Source: Chloroflexota bacterium (lineage in GTDB: Bacteria > Chloroflexota > Limnocylindria > Limnocylindrales > CSP1-4). From it: a stretch of 25,131 nt of DNA. The notes beneath the pieces are model-generated. The model was not told the DNA's origin. It saw only the letters and a program-made list of their open reading frames with translations, and did no database searches. Shown here piece by piece: positions 10,694-18,578 of the stretch (within the stretch, counting starts at the first letter, position 1; each line of letters opens with the position of its first letter). The translations under genes and the position numbers were made by a program. The stretch lies in contig VBFZ01000129.1 of assembly GCA_005880805.1 (NCBI GenBank), positions 1 to 25,131 of the forward strand, written 5' to 3'.

Positions 10694-11538
10694 CGACCGT
10701 CGACAGCCACCACCACTTCTGGGACCCGGCCCGGGCCGACTACCCGTGGATGACCGACGAGCTCGCGCCGATCCGCCGAGCCTACGGCCCCGACGACCTC
10801 CGGCCGCTGCTGGCTGCCGCCGGCATCGATCGGTCGATCCTCGTCCAGACGCGCTCGAGCAGCGCAGAGACCGCCGAGTTCCTGGCGATCGCCGCGTCCG
10901 AGCCATTCGTGGCCGGGGTTGTCGGCTGGCTCGAGCTGACGGGCCCCGATACGGCCGAGGAAATCGCAGCGCTCCGAGCCCTCCCCGGCGGCGACCGGTT
11001 GGTCGGCATCCGGCACCAGGTCCACGACGAACCGGACCCCGAGTGGCTCGCGAGGAGCGACGTCCGCCACGGCATCAGGGCAGTGACCGATGCCGGACTC
11101 GTCTACGACCTCCTGGTGCGGTCGCGCGAGCTGCCGGCGGCCCTCGACGTGGCTCGCTCGATACCCGACGGCCGCTTCATCGTCGACCACATCGCCAAGC
11201 CTGCGATCGCGTCCGGCGAGATCGAGCCCTGGGCCAGCCTGCTGCGGCCGTTTCGGGAGCTCGAGAACGTCGCCTGCAAGATCTCGGGGATGGTCACGGA
11301 AGCGAGTTGGGCTTCGTGGCAGACCCGCGACCTGCGGCCCTACGTCGACGTCGTGCTGGAGACGTTCGGCCCTCGGCGCGTCCTGTTCGGATCAGACTGG
11401 CCGGTCTGCCTCCTCGCCGCGAGCTACGAGCGGGTCGTCGCGACCGCCCGGGAGCTGCTCGAATCGCTGTCGGAATCGGAGCGCGATGCCGCGTTCGGTG
11501 CGAACGCGATCGAGGTTTACCGCCTCGCCGCACCCTGA
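10690..11538 (+). CDS. Amidohydrolase (COG3618), probable L-fucono/sugar lactonase
   Basis: Predicted 282-residue TIM-barrel metal hydrolase of the COG3618 group, which holds L-fuconolactonase, L-rhamnonolactonase and 2-pyrone-4,6-dicarboxylate lactonase. The N-terminal DSHHHFWDP supplies His7 and His9. FIVDHIAKP gives His167, ENVACKISGM is the typical middle strand, and LFGSDWPVC carries the catalytic Asp236. It begins at an ATG overlapping the preceding aldo/keto reductase stop by four bases. Together the pair would oxidise an aldose and open the resulting lactone to the aldonate that L-fuconate dehydratase consumes. Its 3' end overlaps the convergent second FAH gene by 22 nt (11517-11538). 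Confidence is high for the family and moderate for the exact lactone. Confidence 0.87.
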   Translation: MTTVDSHHHFWDPARADYPWMTDELAPIRRAYGPDDLRPLLAAAGIDRSILVQTRSSSAETAEFLAIAASEPFVAGVVGWLELTGPDTAEEIAALRALPGGDRLVGIRHQVHDEPDPEWLARSDVRHGIRAVTDAGLVYDLLVRSRELPAALDVARSIPDGRFIVDHIAKPAIASGEIEPWASLLRPFRELENVACKISGMVTEASWASWQTRDLRPYVDVVLETFGPRRVLFGSDWPVCLLAASYERVVATARELLESLSESERDAAFGANAIEVYRLAAP

Positions 11539-12467
11539 GCTGGAGCGGCGGCCGCGCCGCGGGACCGCTGTCCACGCGAACCACCCACGGTCACGACCGG
11601 GTTCTCGAGCACCCCCAGCGGACCTCCCTCGATGCGGACCACGTCCCCATCCAGGAGGCTGAACGGCGCCGCAGGCACGATCCCCGTCCCCGTGAGCAGG
11701 ATCGCGCCGCTCGGCAGCTCGAGCGCGCGCCCCAGGAAACCCACGAGCTCGATCAGCGGCCGGCGGATCCGCGCGGTGCTCGTGGCCTCGTCGACGATGA
11801 CCGCACCGTCGCGGACGATCACCAGCCGAAGCGTGAACGGCGCGCCGGCGGCGTCGGCGGGAACCAGGGCCGGGCCCAGGGCGCACGATCCGTCGTACAC
11901 CTTGGCCTGCGGCAGGTAGAGCGGATTCTCGCCCTCGATAGTCCGGCTGGAGACGTCGTTGCCGATCGTGTAGCCCGCGATCTCCAGGTCGGAGGTGACC
12001 ACCAGTGCCAGCTCCGGCTCGGGGACATCCCACTCCGAGTCCGCGCGGACGCCAACGCTCTCGCCGGGCCCCCGCACGCGCCAGCCCGGCGCCTTGAAGA
12101 AGAGCTCGGGTCGCTCGGCGTCGTAGACGTGGTCGTACACGGACGCTTCGGTGGACTCCTCCATGCGGGCGTCGCGCGAGCGCTCGTAGGTCACGCCCGC
12201 CGCCCACACCTCCTGCGCGTCGACCGGCGCGAGCACGCGCGCGCCGGTCGGGATCGACGTGATGGGGCCGCCAGCCTCCAGAACCGCAGCCGCGAGTCCG
12301 CCGACCCCCTCCCGCAGGATGGCCCCGATCGTCAGGCCGGGAGCCAGGAGCCGCCGCGCGCCCTCTTCCACGCTTCCGCTCGCAAGGCAGATCTCTCCAT
12401 CGGGGAGCTCGAGCCGGAACAGGCCCGCTGTCACGGGGCGATCACGGGTTTCGGCCGTCGCCGCCAT
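11517..12467 (-). CDS. FAH-family 2-keto-3-deoxy-D-arabinonate dehydratase-like protein
   Basis: Predicted 316-residue FAH-fold protein, clearly different from the FAH hydrolase at 6643-7518. It carries RPELFFKAPGWR, WDVPEPELALVV (metal ligands Glu150 and Glu152), GNDVSSRTIEGENPLYLPQA (Asp171) and YDGSCALGP. This set is characteristic of 2-keto-3-deoxy-D-arabinonate/xylonate dehydratases, which convert the deoxy-keto acid to alpha-ketoglutarate semialdehyde in oxidative pentose pathways. The C-terminus after GVLENPVVTVGGS is a short low-complexity Arg/Gly/Ala tail overlapping the lactonase gene. The ATG at 12467 overlaps the IclR gene by 26 nt, so the two are probably co-transcribed; a GTG at 12434 is an alternative, and neither has a clear ribosome site. 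Because L-fucose and D-arabinose share configuration, the enzyme makes sense beside the fucose enzymes. The substrate is inferred from motif similarity. Confidence 0.82.
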   Translation of the reverse strand: MAATAETRDRPVTAGLFRLELPDGEICLASGSVEEGARRLLAPGLTIGAILREGVGGLAAAVLEAGGPITSIPTGARVLAPVDAQEVWAAGVTYERSRDARMEESTEASVYDHVYDAERPELFFKAPGWRVRGPGESVGVRADSEWDVPEPELALVVTSDLEIAGYTIGNDVSSRTIEGENPLYLPQAKVYDGSCALGPALVPADAAGAPFTLRLVIVRDGAVIVDEATSTARIRRPLIELVGFLGRALELPSGAILLTGTGIVPAAPFSLLDGDVVRIEGGPLGVLENPVVTVGGSRGQRSRGAAAAPAQGAARR

Positions 12468-13281
12468 GAGCGAGCAGCGGGTTGGCCAGCAGCCGGGCCA
12501 GGCGCTTGAGGTCGGCCGCCAGGGCCTCCCGGCGTGCGGTGTCGGCGCGCGCCTTGAGGAGCGTCACGCTCACGCCGTACGGTCCCTCGCCCGGGCGGCG
12601 CCGCGGAATCGCAACGCCGAGGCAGACGATGCCCTCGGCGGTCTCCTCCTCGTCGACCGCGTAGCCCCGCCGGCGGACCTCGTCGAGGTCGTCGAGGAGT
12701 TCGGAGACGCGGCGATGCGAGTTGGGCGTCAGCACCGGCAGGGCCTCGACGCCGCGCAGCCGGTCGGCCAGGTCGTCCTGGTCGAGGGAGGCGAGGGTCG
12801 CCTTCCCGAGCGCGGTGCACGATGCGGGCAGGCGGCGGCCGATCTCCGAGGCCAGGCGAATCGGCTGGCGGCCGTCGTGGCGGGCGACGTATGTCACCTC
12901 GAGGCCGTCGAGCAACGCCATCTGGGTCGTCTCCTCGGAGGCGACAGGCAGCTGATCGGCGAGCTCGTAGAACTCCTGGATCTGGTCGACCGCGGCCAGG
13001 TAGGCGCCGCCGAGCTCTGCCAGGCGACGCCCGAGCCGGAAGCCGGAGCCCGATCGCCGGGCGAGTCCGGCTTCGACGAGCGCGCCGCAGATGTTGGCGA
13101 CCGACGACTTCGGCAGGCCAAGGCCGCGGGCGAGATCGCTGAGGGCTGTGTCAGAAGCGGGCCGCTCCGCGAGCAGGTCGAGGATGGCGGCAGCGCGTGT
13201 CACCGCGGGAGCGAGCGACCCTCCGCGGACGTCCGACTCGAGGTCGGCCGGTTCGTTGACAGTGCTTGACGCGCTTCGCAT
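12442..13281 (-). CDS. IclR-family transcriptional regulator
   Basis: Predicted 279-residue IclR-type regulator. A winged helix-turn-helix occupies about residues 25-85 (AVTRAAAILDLLAERP, then LSDLARGLGLPKSSVANICG). An effector-binding IclR domain follows, with TYVARHDGRQPIR, SCTALGKATLASL, RRRGYAVDEEETAEGIVCLG and the closing YGVSVTLLKAR. IclR proteins usually sense small aromatic or sugar-derived acids and regulate divergent catabolic genes. This one is transcribed away from L-fuconate dehydratase across a 70-bp gap and is followed by the 2-keto-3-deoxy-acid dehydratase-like gene. Motifs in its own promoter region recur upstream of the oxidoreductase and hydrolase operons, so it probably controls the whole oxidative locus with a sugar-acid intermediate as ligand. 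That is inference. Length and domains are complete. Confidence 0.92.
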   Translation of the reverse strand: MRSASSTVNEPADLESDVRGGSLAPAVTRAAAILDLLAERPASDTALSDLARGLGLPKSSVANICGALVEAGLARRSGSGFRLGRRLAELGGAYLAAVDQIQEFYELADQLPVASEETTQMALLDGLEVTYVARHDGRQPIRLASEIGRRLPASCTALGKATLASLDQDDLADRLRGVEALPVLTPNSHRRVSELLDDLDEVRRRGYAVDEEETAEGIVCLGVAIPRRRPGEGPYGVSVTLLKARADTARREALAADLKRLARLLANPLLAHGGDGRNP

Positions 13282-13351
13282 ACTGTTCAGCCTACCGGGT
13301 ATCGTCCAGCATTCTGTACGTTCTGTCTAGACAGAGGAACGGCACATTCTC
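13282..13351. promoter_or_regulatory. Divergent IclR/FucD promoter region with candidate operators
   Basis: This 70-bp gap lies between divergent iclR and L-fuconate dehydratase. It holds ACTGTTCAG (13282-13290), CCAGCATTCTG (13306-13316) and a perfect 14-bp palindrome TCTGTCTAGACAGA (13322-13335). The first two elements recur in the 7519-7627 promoter region, the second one inverted. The palindrome is immediately upstream of the ribosome site (AGAGGA, 13333-13338) of FucD and inside a looser CGTTC...GAACG pair (13319-13341), a good place for a repressor. It is A+T-richer than its surroundings. Core -35/-10 boxes cannot be fixed by eye. Confidence 0.6.
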
Positions 13352-14680
13352 ATGGCCCCCCGGCTCGCCTCGCTCGACGTGTACGACGTTCGCTTCCCGA
13401 CGTCACGTTTCCTCGACGGCTCGGACGCCGTGAACGTCGATCCCGATTACTCGGCCGCGTACGTGATCCTGGCGACCGACGACGGCTCCTGGCCGGTCGG
13501 CCACGGCCTCACCTTCACCACCGGGCGGGGCACCGAGATCGTCGTCGCCGCCGTGGAGGCGCTCCGGCCCGTCGTCCTCGGGCGCTCAACGGAAGAGGTC
13601 TTCGGGGACATTGGGGCCTTCTGGCGCGATCTCGTCGACGACAGCCAGCTGCGCTGGATCGGTCCCCAGAAGGGCGCCATCCACCTGGCGACGGCGGCGG
13701 TCGTCAACGCGGTCTGGGACCTGTGGGCCAAGCGCGAGGGCAAGCCGCTCTGGAAGCTGTTGATGGACCTTCCGTCCGAGGAGATCGTCAGGGCGATCGA
13801 CTTCCGCTACCTGACGGACGCGCTCACTCCCGATCGAGCGCTCGAGTACCTGCGCGTGCTCGAAAGCACGCGGTCGCAGCGTGAGGCGGAGATCATCCGC
13901 GACGGGTACCCCGCCTACACCACGTCGGTCGGCTGGCTCGGGTACAGCGATGACAAGATCCGCCGCCTGTCGGCCGAGGCGCTGGCCGCGGGCTGGACGC
14001 GCTTCAAAATGAAGGTCGGGGGGACCCTGGCTGACGACATCCGCCGGGCAGGCATCGTCCGCGAGGCGATCGGGCCGGCCAACCTGCTGATGATGGATGC
14101 CAACCAGCGCTGGGACGTCGAGACGGCGATCAGCTGGATGGAGCCACTCGCCCGGTTCGACCCGTACTGGATCGAGGAGCCGACGAGCCCGGACGACATC
14201 CTCGGGCATGCAGCGATCGCCGGCGCGGTCCACCCCATCCGGGTCGCCACCGGGGAGCATGTGCAGAACCGGGTGATGTTCAAGCAGTTCCTGGCCGCCG
14301 GAGGCATGGACGTCTGCCAGGTGGACGCCTGCCGGCTCGGCGGGGTGAACGAGGTGTTGGCCGTGCTCCTGCTGGCGCGCCGCTTCGGGATCCCGGTGTG
14401 CCCACACGCCGGAGGTGTGGGATTGTGCGAGCTCGTCCAGCACATCTCGATCTTCGACTACATCGCGGTCAGCGGCGACCTGACCGGCCGGATGATCGAA
14501 TACGTCGATCACCTCCACGAGCACTTCGTGGATCCCGTGGTCGTCATGGACGGTCGCTACCGGGCACCAATGGCGCCGGGTTACAGCGCCGAAATGAAGC
14601 CGGACAGCCTGCGCCGCCACACCTTCGCCACCGGCGAGGTGTGGCGGGATGCGGCGGTCGCAACTCCCGTAGGGGGATGA
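13352..14680 (+). CDS. fucD: L-fuconate dehydratase (enolase superfamily)
   Basis: Predicted 442-residue enolase-superfamily dehydratase converting L-fuconate to 2-keto-3-deoxy-L-fuconate with Mg2+. The barrel holds FKMKVG (Lys219, Lys221), MMDANQRWD (Asp249), WIEEPTSPDDILGHA (Glu275), ATGEH (Glu302) and VCPHAGGVGLCELVQH (His352). The spacing follows Xanthomonas FucD (Lys220/His351) with a one-residue offset, and the C-terminus EYVDHLHEHFVDPV and APGYSAEMK is shared with the human homologue ENOSF1. It is the most secure functional call in the window. It starts at an ATG at 13352 with AGAGGA 13 nt upstream, just after a palindromic candidate operator, and is divergent from the IclR gene. The ABC importer follows after 63 bp. 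Known FucD enzymes also accept D-arabinonate, which fits the dehydratase-like FAH gene across the promoter. Confidence 0.95.
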   Translation: MAPRLASLDVYDVRFPTSRFLDGSDAVNVDPDYSAAYVILATDDGSWPVGHGLTFTTGRGTEIVVAAVEALRPVVLGRSTEEVFGDIGAFWRDLVDDSQLRWIGPQKGAIHLATAAVVNAVWDLWAKREGKPLWKLLMDLPSEEIVRAIDFRYLTDALTPDRALEYLRVLESTRSQREAEIIRDGYPAYTTSVGWLGYSDDKIRRLSAEALAAGWTRFKMKVGGTLADDIRRAGIVREAIGPANLLMMDANQRWDVETAISWMEPLARFDPYWIEEPTSPDDILGHAAIAGAVHPIRVATGEHVQNRVMFKQFLAAGGMDVCQVDACRLGGVNEVLAVLLLARRFGIPVCPHAGGVGLCELVQHISIFDYIAVSGDLTGRMIEYVDHLHEHFVDPVVVMDGRYRAPMAPGYSAEMKPDSLRRHTFATGEVWRDAAVATPVGG

Positions 14681-14743
14681 ACTTGGTGATGCTGCCGGCC
14701 CGGCCGTTTGGTGCCGGGCCGCGTCACGGATGGAGGAGGACAC
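14681..14743 (+). promoter_or_regulatory. Intercistronic hairpin and strong ribosome site before the binding protein
   Basis: The gap between fucD and the substrate-binding lipoprotein contains a perfect 9-bp inverted repeat, CGGCCCGGC (14696-14704) and GCCGGGCCG (14713-14721), with an 8-nt loop. There is no T-tract, so a simple intrinsic terminator is unlikely. An mRNA-stabilising or processing hairpin that raises binding-protein expression relative to fucD is plausible. A strong ribosome site, GGAGGAGGA (14732-14740), follows directly and fixes the ATG at 14744. Confidence 0.55.
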
Positions 14744-16309
14744 ATGGCGAAAGGTAGATCCCTGAAGGGTGGCGGCCTGCTCGCGAGCGTCATGCTCGTG
14801 GCGGTGGCCTGCACCTCCGCTGCGTCGCCGTCACCCAGCCCGGCGCCCAGCGCCGCGCCGTCTGCCGCGGCGTCGGCGTCGGCTGCGGCTTCGCCGTCGG
14901 GCCAGAACTTCTCGGGCGTGAGCGTCACGGTCCTGACGTTCACCGGCCCCCAGATCGCGGAGCCGCTGCAGCGACGTGCGCCCGACTTCGCGAAGCTGAC
15001 CGGGGCCGACATCAAGGTCGTGACGGTGCCCTTCAATGAGCTGTACCAGAAGATCCTGACGGACATCGCGACGGGGACGAACGCCTACCAGGCATTCGTG
15101 TTCGACCCCCAGTGGATGGGTGACTTCGTCACGCCAGGTTATCTCGAGGACCTCACAGACCGCGTGAAGAGCGACCCGGTCCTGAAGTGGGACGACATCG
15201 GCGCGTTCTTCCGCGACTTCAGCGCGACGTACCAGGGCAAGGTCTACACGATCCCCCTGGACGGCGACTTCCACATGGTCTACTACCGCAAGGACATCCT
15301 GGACAAGGACGGGGTCAAGCCGCCCGCGACCTGGGACGACTACCTGGCGGTCGCAAAGCAGTACAGCGGCAAGGACCTCAACGGCGACGGCCAGCCTGAT
15401 TACGGCTCGTGCATTTCCAAGAAGCGCGGAGCCCAGGCGTACTGGTGGATCACCTCGATCGCCGGACCCTACATCCAGGCGAAGGGCACCAACGAGGGCG
15501 CATTCTTCACGACGGACAACATGACCCCGCTCGTGAAGAACGAGGCGTTCGCGCGGGCCCTCGACATCTACAAGGAATCCACCAAGTACGGCCCACCGAA
15601 CGAGTCGAACCTCGACGTCGGGGACACGCGCGGACTGTTCACCTCCGGGCGATGCGCCCTGTCAATGGACTGGGGCGACATCGGGACGCTGGCGATCGAT
15701 CCGGCGACGTCCAAGGTGCAGGACAAGGTCGGCTCGATCATCACGCCCGGGGCCAAGCAGATCCTCGACCGGTCAACGATGAAGCTGGTTCCCTGCGACC
15801 AGACGACCTGCCCGAACATGGGCAGCGACGGTGTGAACCACGCGCCGTTCGCGGCCTACGGTGGGTGGTCCGGGGCCATCAACGCCAAGGCCGACCAGAA
15901 AGTCAAGGACGCGGCCTATGCGTTCCTCGCCTACATGAGTGCGCCCGAGCAGTCGAACGTCGACGTGACGATCGGCAAGACGGGCTTCAACCCGTACCGG
16001 ACGTCGCAGTTCTCGAGCACCGCAGAGTGGGTCAAGGCGGGCATGAGCGAGGCAGCCGCAAAGGACTATCTTGGCGCCATCGAGACCAGCCTCAAGAGCC
16101 CCAACATGATCCTCGACCTTCGCATCCCCAAGACCCAGGAATACCAGCAGGTCGATCTCGACAAGGCGCTCGCCCAGTTCCTGGCCGGTGAGCTGAGCCG
16201 GGACGAAACGATGAGCCAGGTCTTCGACGCGTGGCAATCCCTCACGGACAGTCTCGGCCGTGACAAGCAGCTGGAGGCGTACAAGAACAGTCTTGGCGTC
16301 CAGCGATAG
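14744..16309 (+). CDS. ABC transporter sugar-binding lipoprotein (family 1 solute-binding)
   Basis: Predicted 521-residue extracytoplasmic binding protein. The signal peptide MAKGRSLKGGGLLASVMLVA ends in a lipobox with the lipidated Cys23 (VAVACTS). It is followed by a Ser/Pro/Ala-rich linker to about residue 50 that tethers the domain to the membrane. The mature part has the family 1 pattern: TVLTFTGPQIAEPL, an early KLTGADIKVVTVPF, YTIPLDGDFHMVYYRKDIL, KPPATWDDYLAVAKQY and YGGWSGAINAKA. The ATG at 14744 is set by GGAGGAGGA just upstream. It lies between fucD and the two permeases, so it is the specificity subunit of a carbohydrate importer feeding the sugar-acid pathways. At over 520 residues it is longer than the usual 420-450. 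The ligand is unknown; L-fucose, D-arabinose or a fucosylated or uronate-containing oligosaccharide would fit. Confidence 0.92.
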   Translation: MAKGRSLKGGGLLASVMLVAVACTSAASPSPSPAPSAAPSAAASASAAASPSGQNFSGVSVTVLTFTGPQIAEPLQRRAPDFAKLTGADIKVVTVPFNELYQKILTDIATGTNAYQAFVFDPQWMGDFVTPGYLEDLTDRVKSDPVLKWDDIGAFFRDFSATYQGKVYTIPLDGDFHMVYYRKDILDKDGVKPPATWDDYLAVAKQYSGKDLNGDGQPDYGSCISKKRGAQAYWWITSIAGPYIQAKGTNEGAFFTTDNMTPLVKNEAFARALDIYKESTKYGPPNESNLDVGDTRGLFTSGRCALSMDWGDIGTLAIDPATSKVQDKVGSIITPGAKQILDRSTMKLVPCDQTTCPNMGSDGVNHAPFAAYGGWSGAINAKADQKVKDAAYAFLAYMSAPEQSNVDVTIGKTGFNPYRTSQFSSTAEWVKAGMSEAAAKDYLGAIETSLKSPNMILDLRIPKTQEYQQVDLDKALAQFLAGELSRDETMSQVFDAWQSLTDSLGRDKQLEAYKNSLGVQR

Positions 16310-17483
16310 CTCGACCCAGGTAGAGACCCGGGAATCGACCGAGCTCGGCTCGGGCCTCGACGCTCAGACGCGAGCGGCGCGCCTGCCCCTTCCCAGGGCA
16401 TGGCGCGCCGCTCTCTCCGCCCGGAACGTTTTCGTGTGGCCGGCCCTCGCGGTCGTGCTCTTCCTGTCGATCTTCCCGCTCGTCGTCTCGCTCTATCTCT
16501 CGCTATCGCGGCTCTCGTTCGCGAAGTCGGGCTTCGAGATCACGTTCATCGGGCCGACGAACTACCAGACGCTGCTCTTCGGCGGCGAGCGAACCCACTT
16601 CATCGGCGTGCTCAAGACGCCGTCGCCGATCGGCTGGGCGATCTTCGCGGTCGTCGTGGTCCTCGTCGGCTGGGCATTCACCCGGGCCGTTCGCGGTGGC
16701 GTCAGACCTCTCGGCCTCCTGCTGCGCGCGATCGGCGGCCTGCTGCTGGTCGGGCTGATCTGGCTGTTCGTCCAGGCCGTCTTCGCCCCGGGCGGCCGGC
16801 CCGGCACCGTGTTCGTGACGCTCATCTACGTGTTTATCGGGCTGACCATCCAGTACGTGCTGGGCCTCGGCCTTGCGATGCTGGCGACCCAGCGGCTTCC
16901 CGGGCGGCGATTCTTCCGTGTCGTGTTCCTGTTGCCGATGATGATCACGCCTGTCGGCGTGGGCTACATGTTCCAGATGCTGACCGACACGTCCAAGGGC
17001 CCGTTCCTGCCCGTCTTCGCGGCGCTCGGGATGGAGGGCTTCACGTGGGTAACGGACCCATGGGGAGCCCGGATCGCGGTGATGATCGGCGACATCTGGC
17101 AGTGGACGCCGTTCATGTTCATCGTCCTGCTGGCCGCCCTCGAAGGCCTGGACGTTGAGGTCACGGAGGCCGCCCTGGTCGACGGCGCCAGCCGCTCCCA
17201 GGTGTTCCGCTACATCACGTTGCCGGCGCTGCTGCCGGTCAGCACCACGATCGTGCTGATCCGGATGATCGAGGGCTTCAAGATCATCGACCTGCCCAAC
17301 ATCCTGACGAACGGAGGCCCCGGGACCGCGACCGAATCGATGACGCTCCAGGCGTTCATCGACTGGCGCACGTTCAACCTCGGGAGATCCGCGGCGACGG
17401 CCTACCTGCTGTTGATCCTCGTCACGATCGTGGCGACCGCCTATGTCAATCTCGTCCGGCGCCGGGTGACGACCACCGTATGA
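16293..17483 (+). CDS. ABC transporter sugar permease (UgpA/MalF-like)
   Basis: Predicted inner-membrane permease of about 396 residues. Membrane segments include VWPALAVVLFLSIFPLVVSL, IFAVVVVLVGWAF, LLLVGLIWLFVQAVF, a TLIYVFIGLTIQYVLGL helix, VVFLLPMMITPVGVGYMF and a last TAYLLLILVTIVATAYV. The ATPase-contacting EAA loop is EAALVDGASRSQVFRYITLP. Between the first helix and the core lies an extra stretch of about 70 residues with two hydrophobic segments that MalF/UgpA relatives of about 300 residues lack. The start is uncertain: TTG at 16293 overlaps the binding-protein gene by 17 nt, while GTG at 16260 overlaps it by 50 nt; neither has a good ribosome site. It pairs with the permease starting at 17494. 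No ATPase gene is in the window, so a shared MsmX/UgpC-type ATPase elsewhere is likely. Confidence 0.9.
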   Translation: MASSDSSTQVETRESTELGSGLDAQTRAARLPLPRAWRAALSARNVFVWPALAVVLFLSIFPLVVSLYLSLSRLSFAKSGFEITFIGPTNYQTLLFGGERTHFIGVLKTPSPIGWAIFAVVVVLVGWAFTRAVRGGVRPLGLLLRAIGGLLLVGLIWLFVQAVFAPGGRPGTVFVTLIYVFIGLTIQYVLGLGLAMLATQRLPGRRFFRVVFLLPMMITPVGVGYMFQMLTDTSKGPFLPVFAALGMEGFTWVTDPWGARIAVMIGDIWQWTPFMFIVLLAALEGLDVEVTEAALVDGASRSQVFRYITLPALLPVSTTIVLIRMIEGFKIIDLPNILTNGGPGTATESMTLQAFIDWRTFNLGRSAATAYLLLILVTIVATAYVNLVRRRVTTTV

Positions 17484-17493
17484 GCGACGAACG

Positions 17494-18522
17494 ATGAGGA
17501 ACCCGTTCCGCCGCCGGTCCGCGCTCGATTTGTCGCCCGGAGCAAAGGTCCTGTCCTATGTGCTCCTACTGGGCTGGACCTTCGTGGTGCTGTTCCCGAT
17601 CTACTGGCTCGCGGTCACCTCGCTGAAGCTGCCCATCCAGGTCAACTCCGGGCCGGTCTTCTTCCCGTTCATCGACTTCCAGCCGACCCTCGAGAACTGG
17701 CGCTACATCTTCGTGGACCTTCGCAACGACACTGTCCGCCCGTACATCAACACGGTCGTCGTCGGCCTGTCGAGCGCCATCATCGCGCTGGCGCTCGGCT
17801 CGTCCGCGGCGTATGCGCTGGTGCGCTTCCATTACCGGCCGCGGATCGGGTTGATCGGCCTCTTCGCGGGCTGCGTGCTCCTCGCCGCGGTCGCGATCGG
17901 CCTTGGCGCGCCATGGCAGATCGTGGTTGTATCCGCCCTCGGCGTATTCCTGATCCTCGCCCAGACGATCGGCCGCCGGTTCCGGGGGCGGGGTCTCGGC
18001 AACAGCGACATCGCGTTCTGGCTCATCTCGCAGCGCATGCTGCCGCCCGTCGCGGTGGTCATCCCTTTGTACGTGCTGTTCCAGCGCGTGGGTCTGCTCG
18101 ACACGTGGTGGGCACTGATCATCACGTACGTGGCCACGAACCTGCCGATCGTCGTCTGGCTGATGCGCGACTACTTCTCGACGGTGCCCGTCGAGCTCGA
18201 GGAGTCTGCGGCCGTCGACGGCGCGTCGCCCTACCGGATCTTCCGCTCAATCGTCATCCCGGTCGCGGTGCCCGGCCTCGTCGCGACGTTCCTGTTCGTG
18301 CTGGTCTTTGCCTGGAACGAATACCTGCTGGCGCTCTTCCTGTCGTCAGCGAACGCCCAGACCCTGCCGATCACCGTGGCGGCGCAGAACGCGACGCGCG
18401 GGCCGCAATGGTGGTACATGTCGGTGCTGATCATGATCATGATCGTGCCGGTCATCCTGATGGCCATCGCGCTCGAGCGGTACATCTCGCGCGGCATCCT
18501 GGTTGGCGCCGTGAAGGGTTGA
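17494..18522 (+). CDS. ABC transporter sugar permease (UgpE/MalG-like)
   Basis: Predicted 342-residue partner permease, 10 nt after the first. It has the MalG-type N-terminus (VLLLGWTFVVLFPIYWLAVT, then TLENWRYIF), NTVVVGLSSAIIALALGSSA, an EAA loop EESAAVDGASPYRIFRSIVI, the FAWNEYLLALFL signature and a terminal ISRGILVGAVKG. Typical relatives are 270-290 residues. The surplus is an insertion at about residues 110-160 (LIGLFAGCVLLAAVAIGLGA and VVVSALGVFLILAQTI) that adds two hydrophobic helices, mirroring the insertion in the first permease. Matching insertions in both subunits suggest a distinct transporter subfamily with extra helices. It should form the heterodimeric channel for the lipoprotein at 14744-16309. 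The ATG at 17494 follows the upstream TGA closely. The aldolase gene follows after 56 bp. Confidence 0.92.
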   Translation: MRNPFRRRSALDLSPGAKVLSYVLLLGWTFVVLFPIYWLAVTSLKLPIQVNSGPVFFPFIDFQPTLENWRYIFVDLRNDTVRPYINTVVVGLSSAIIALALGSSAAYALVRFHYRPRIGLIGLFAGCVLLAAVAIGLGAPWQIVVVSALGVFLILAQTIGRRFRGRGLGNSDIAFWLISQRMLPPVAVVIPLYVLFQRVGLLDTWWALIITYVATNLPIVVWLMRDYFSTVPVELEESAAVDGASPYRIFRSIVIPVAVPGLVATFLFVLVFAWNEYLLALFLSSANAQTLPITVAAQNATRGPQWWYMSVLIMIMIVPVILMAIALERYISRGILVGAVKG

Positions 18523-18578
18523 CCCCACCGATCGCGCCCGCCTCCGGCCCGTCCTCGGGCCGCCCTATCATCGAAGCC

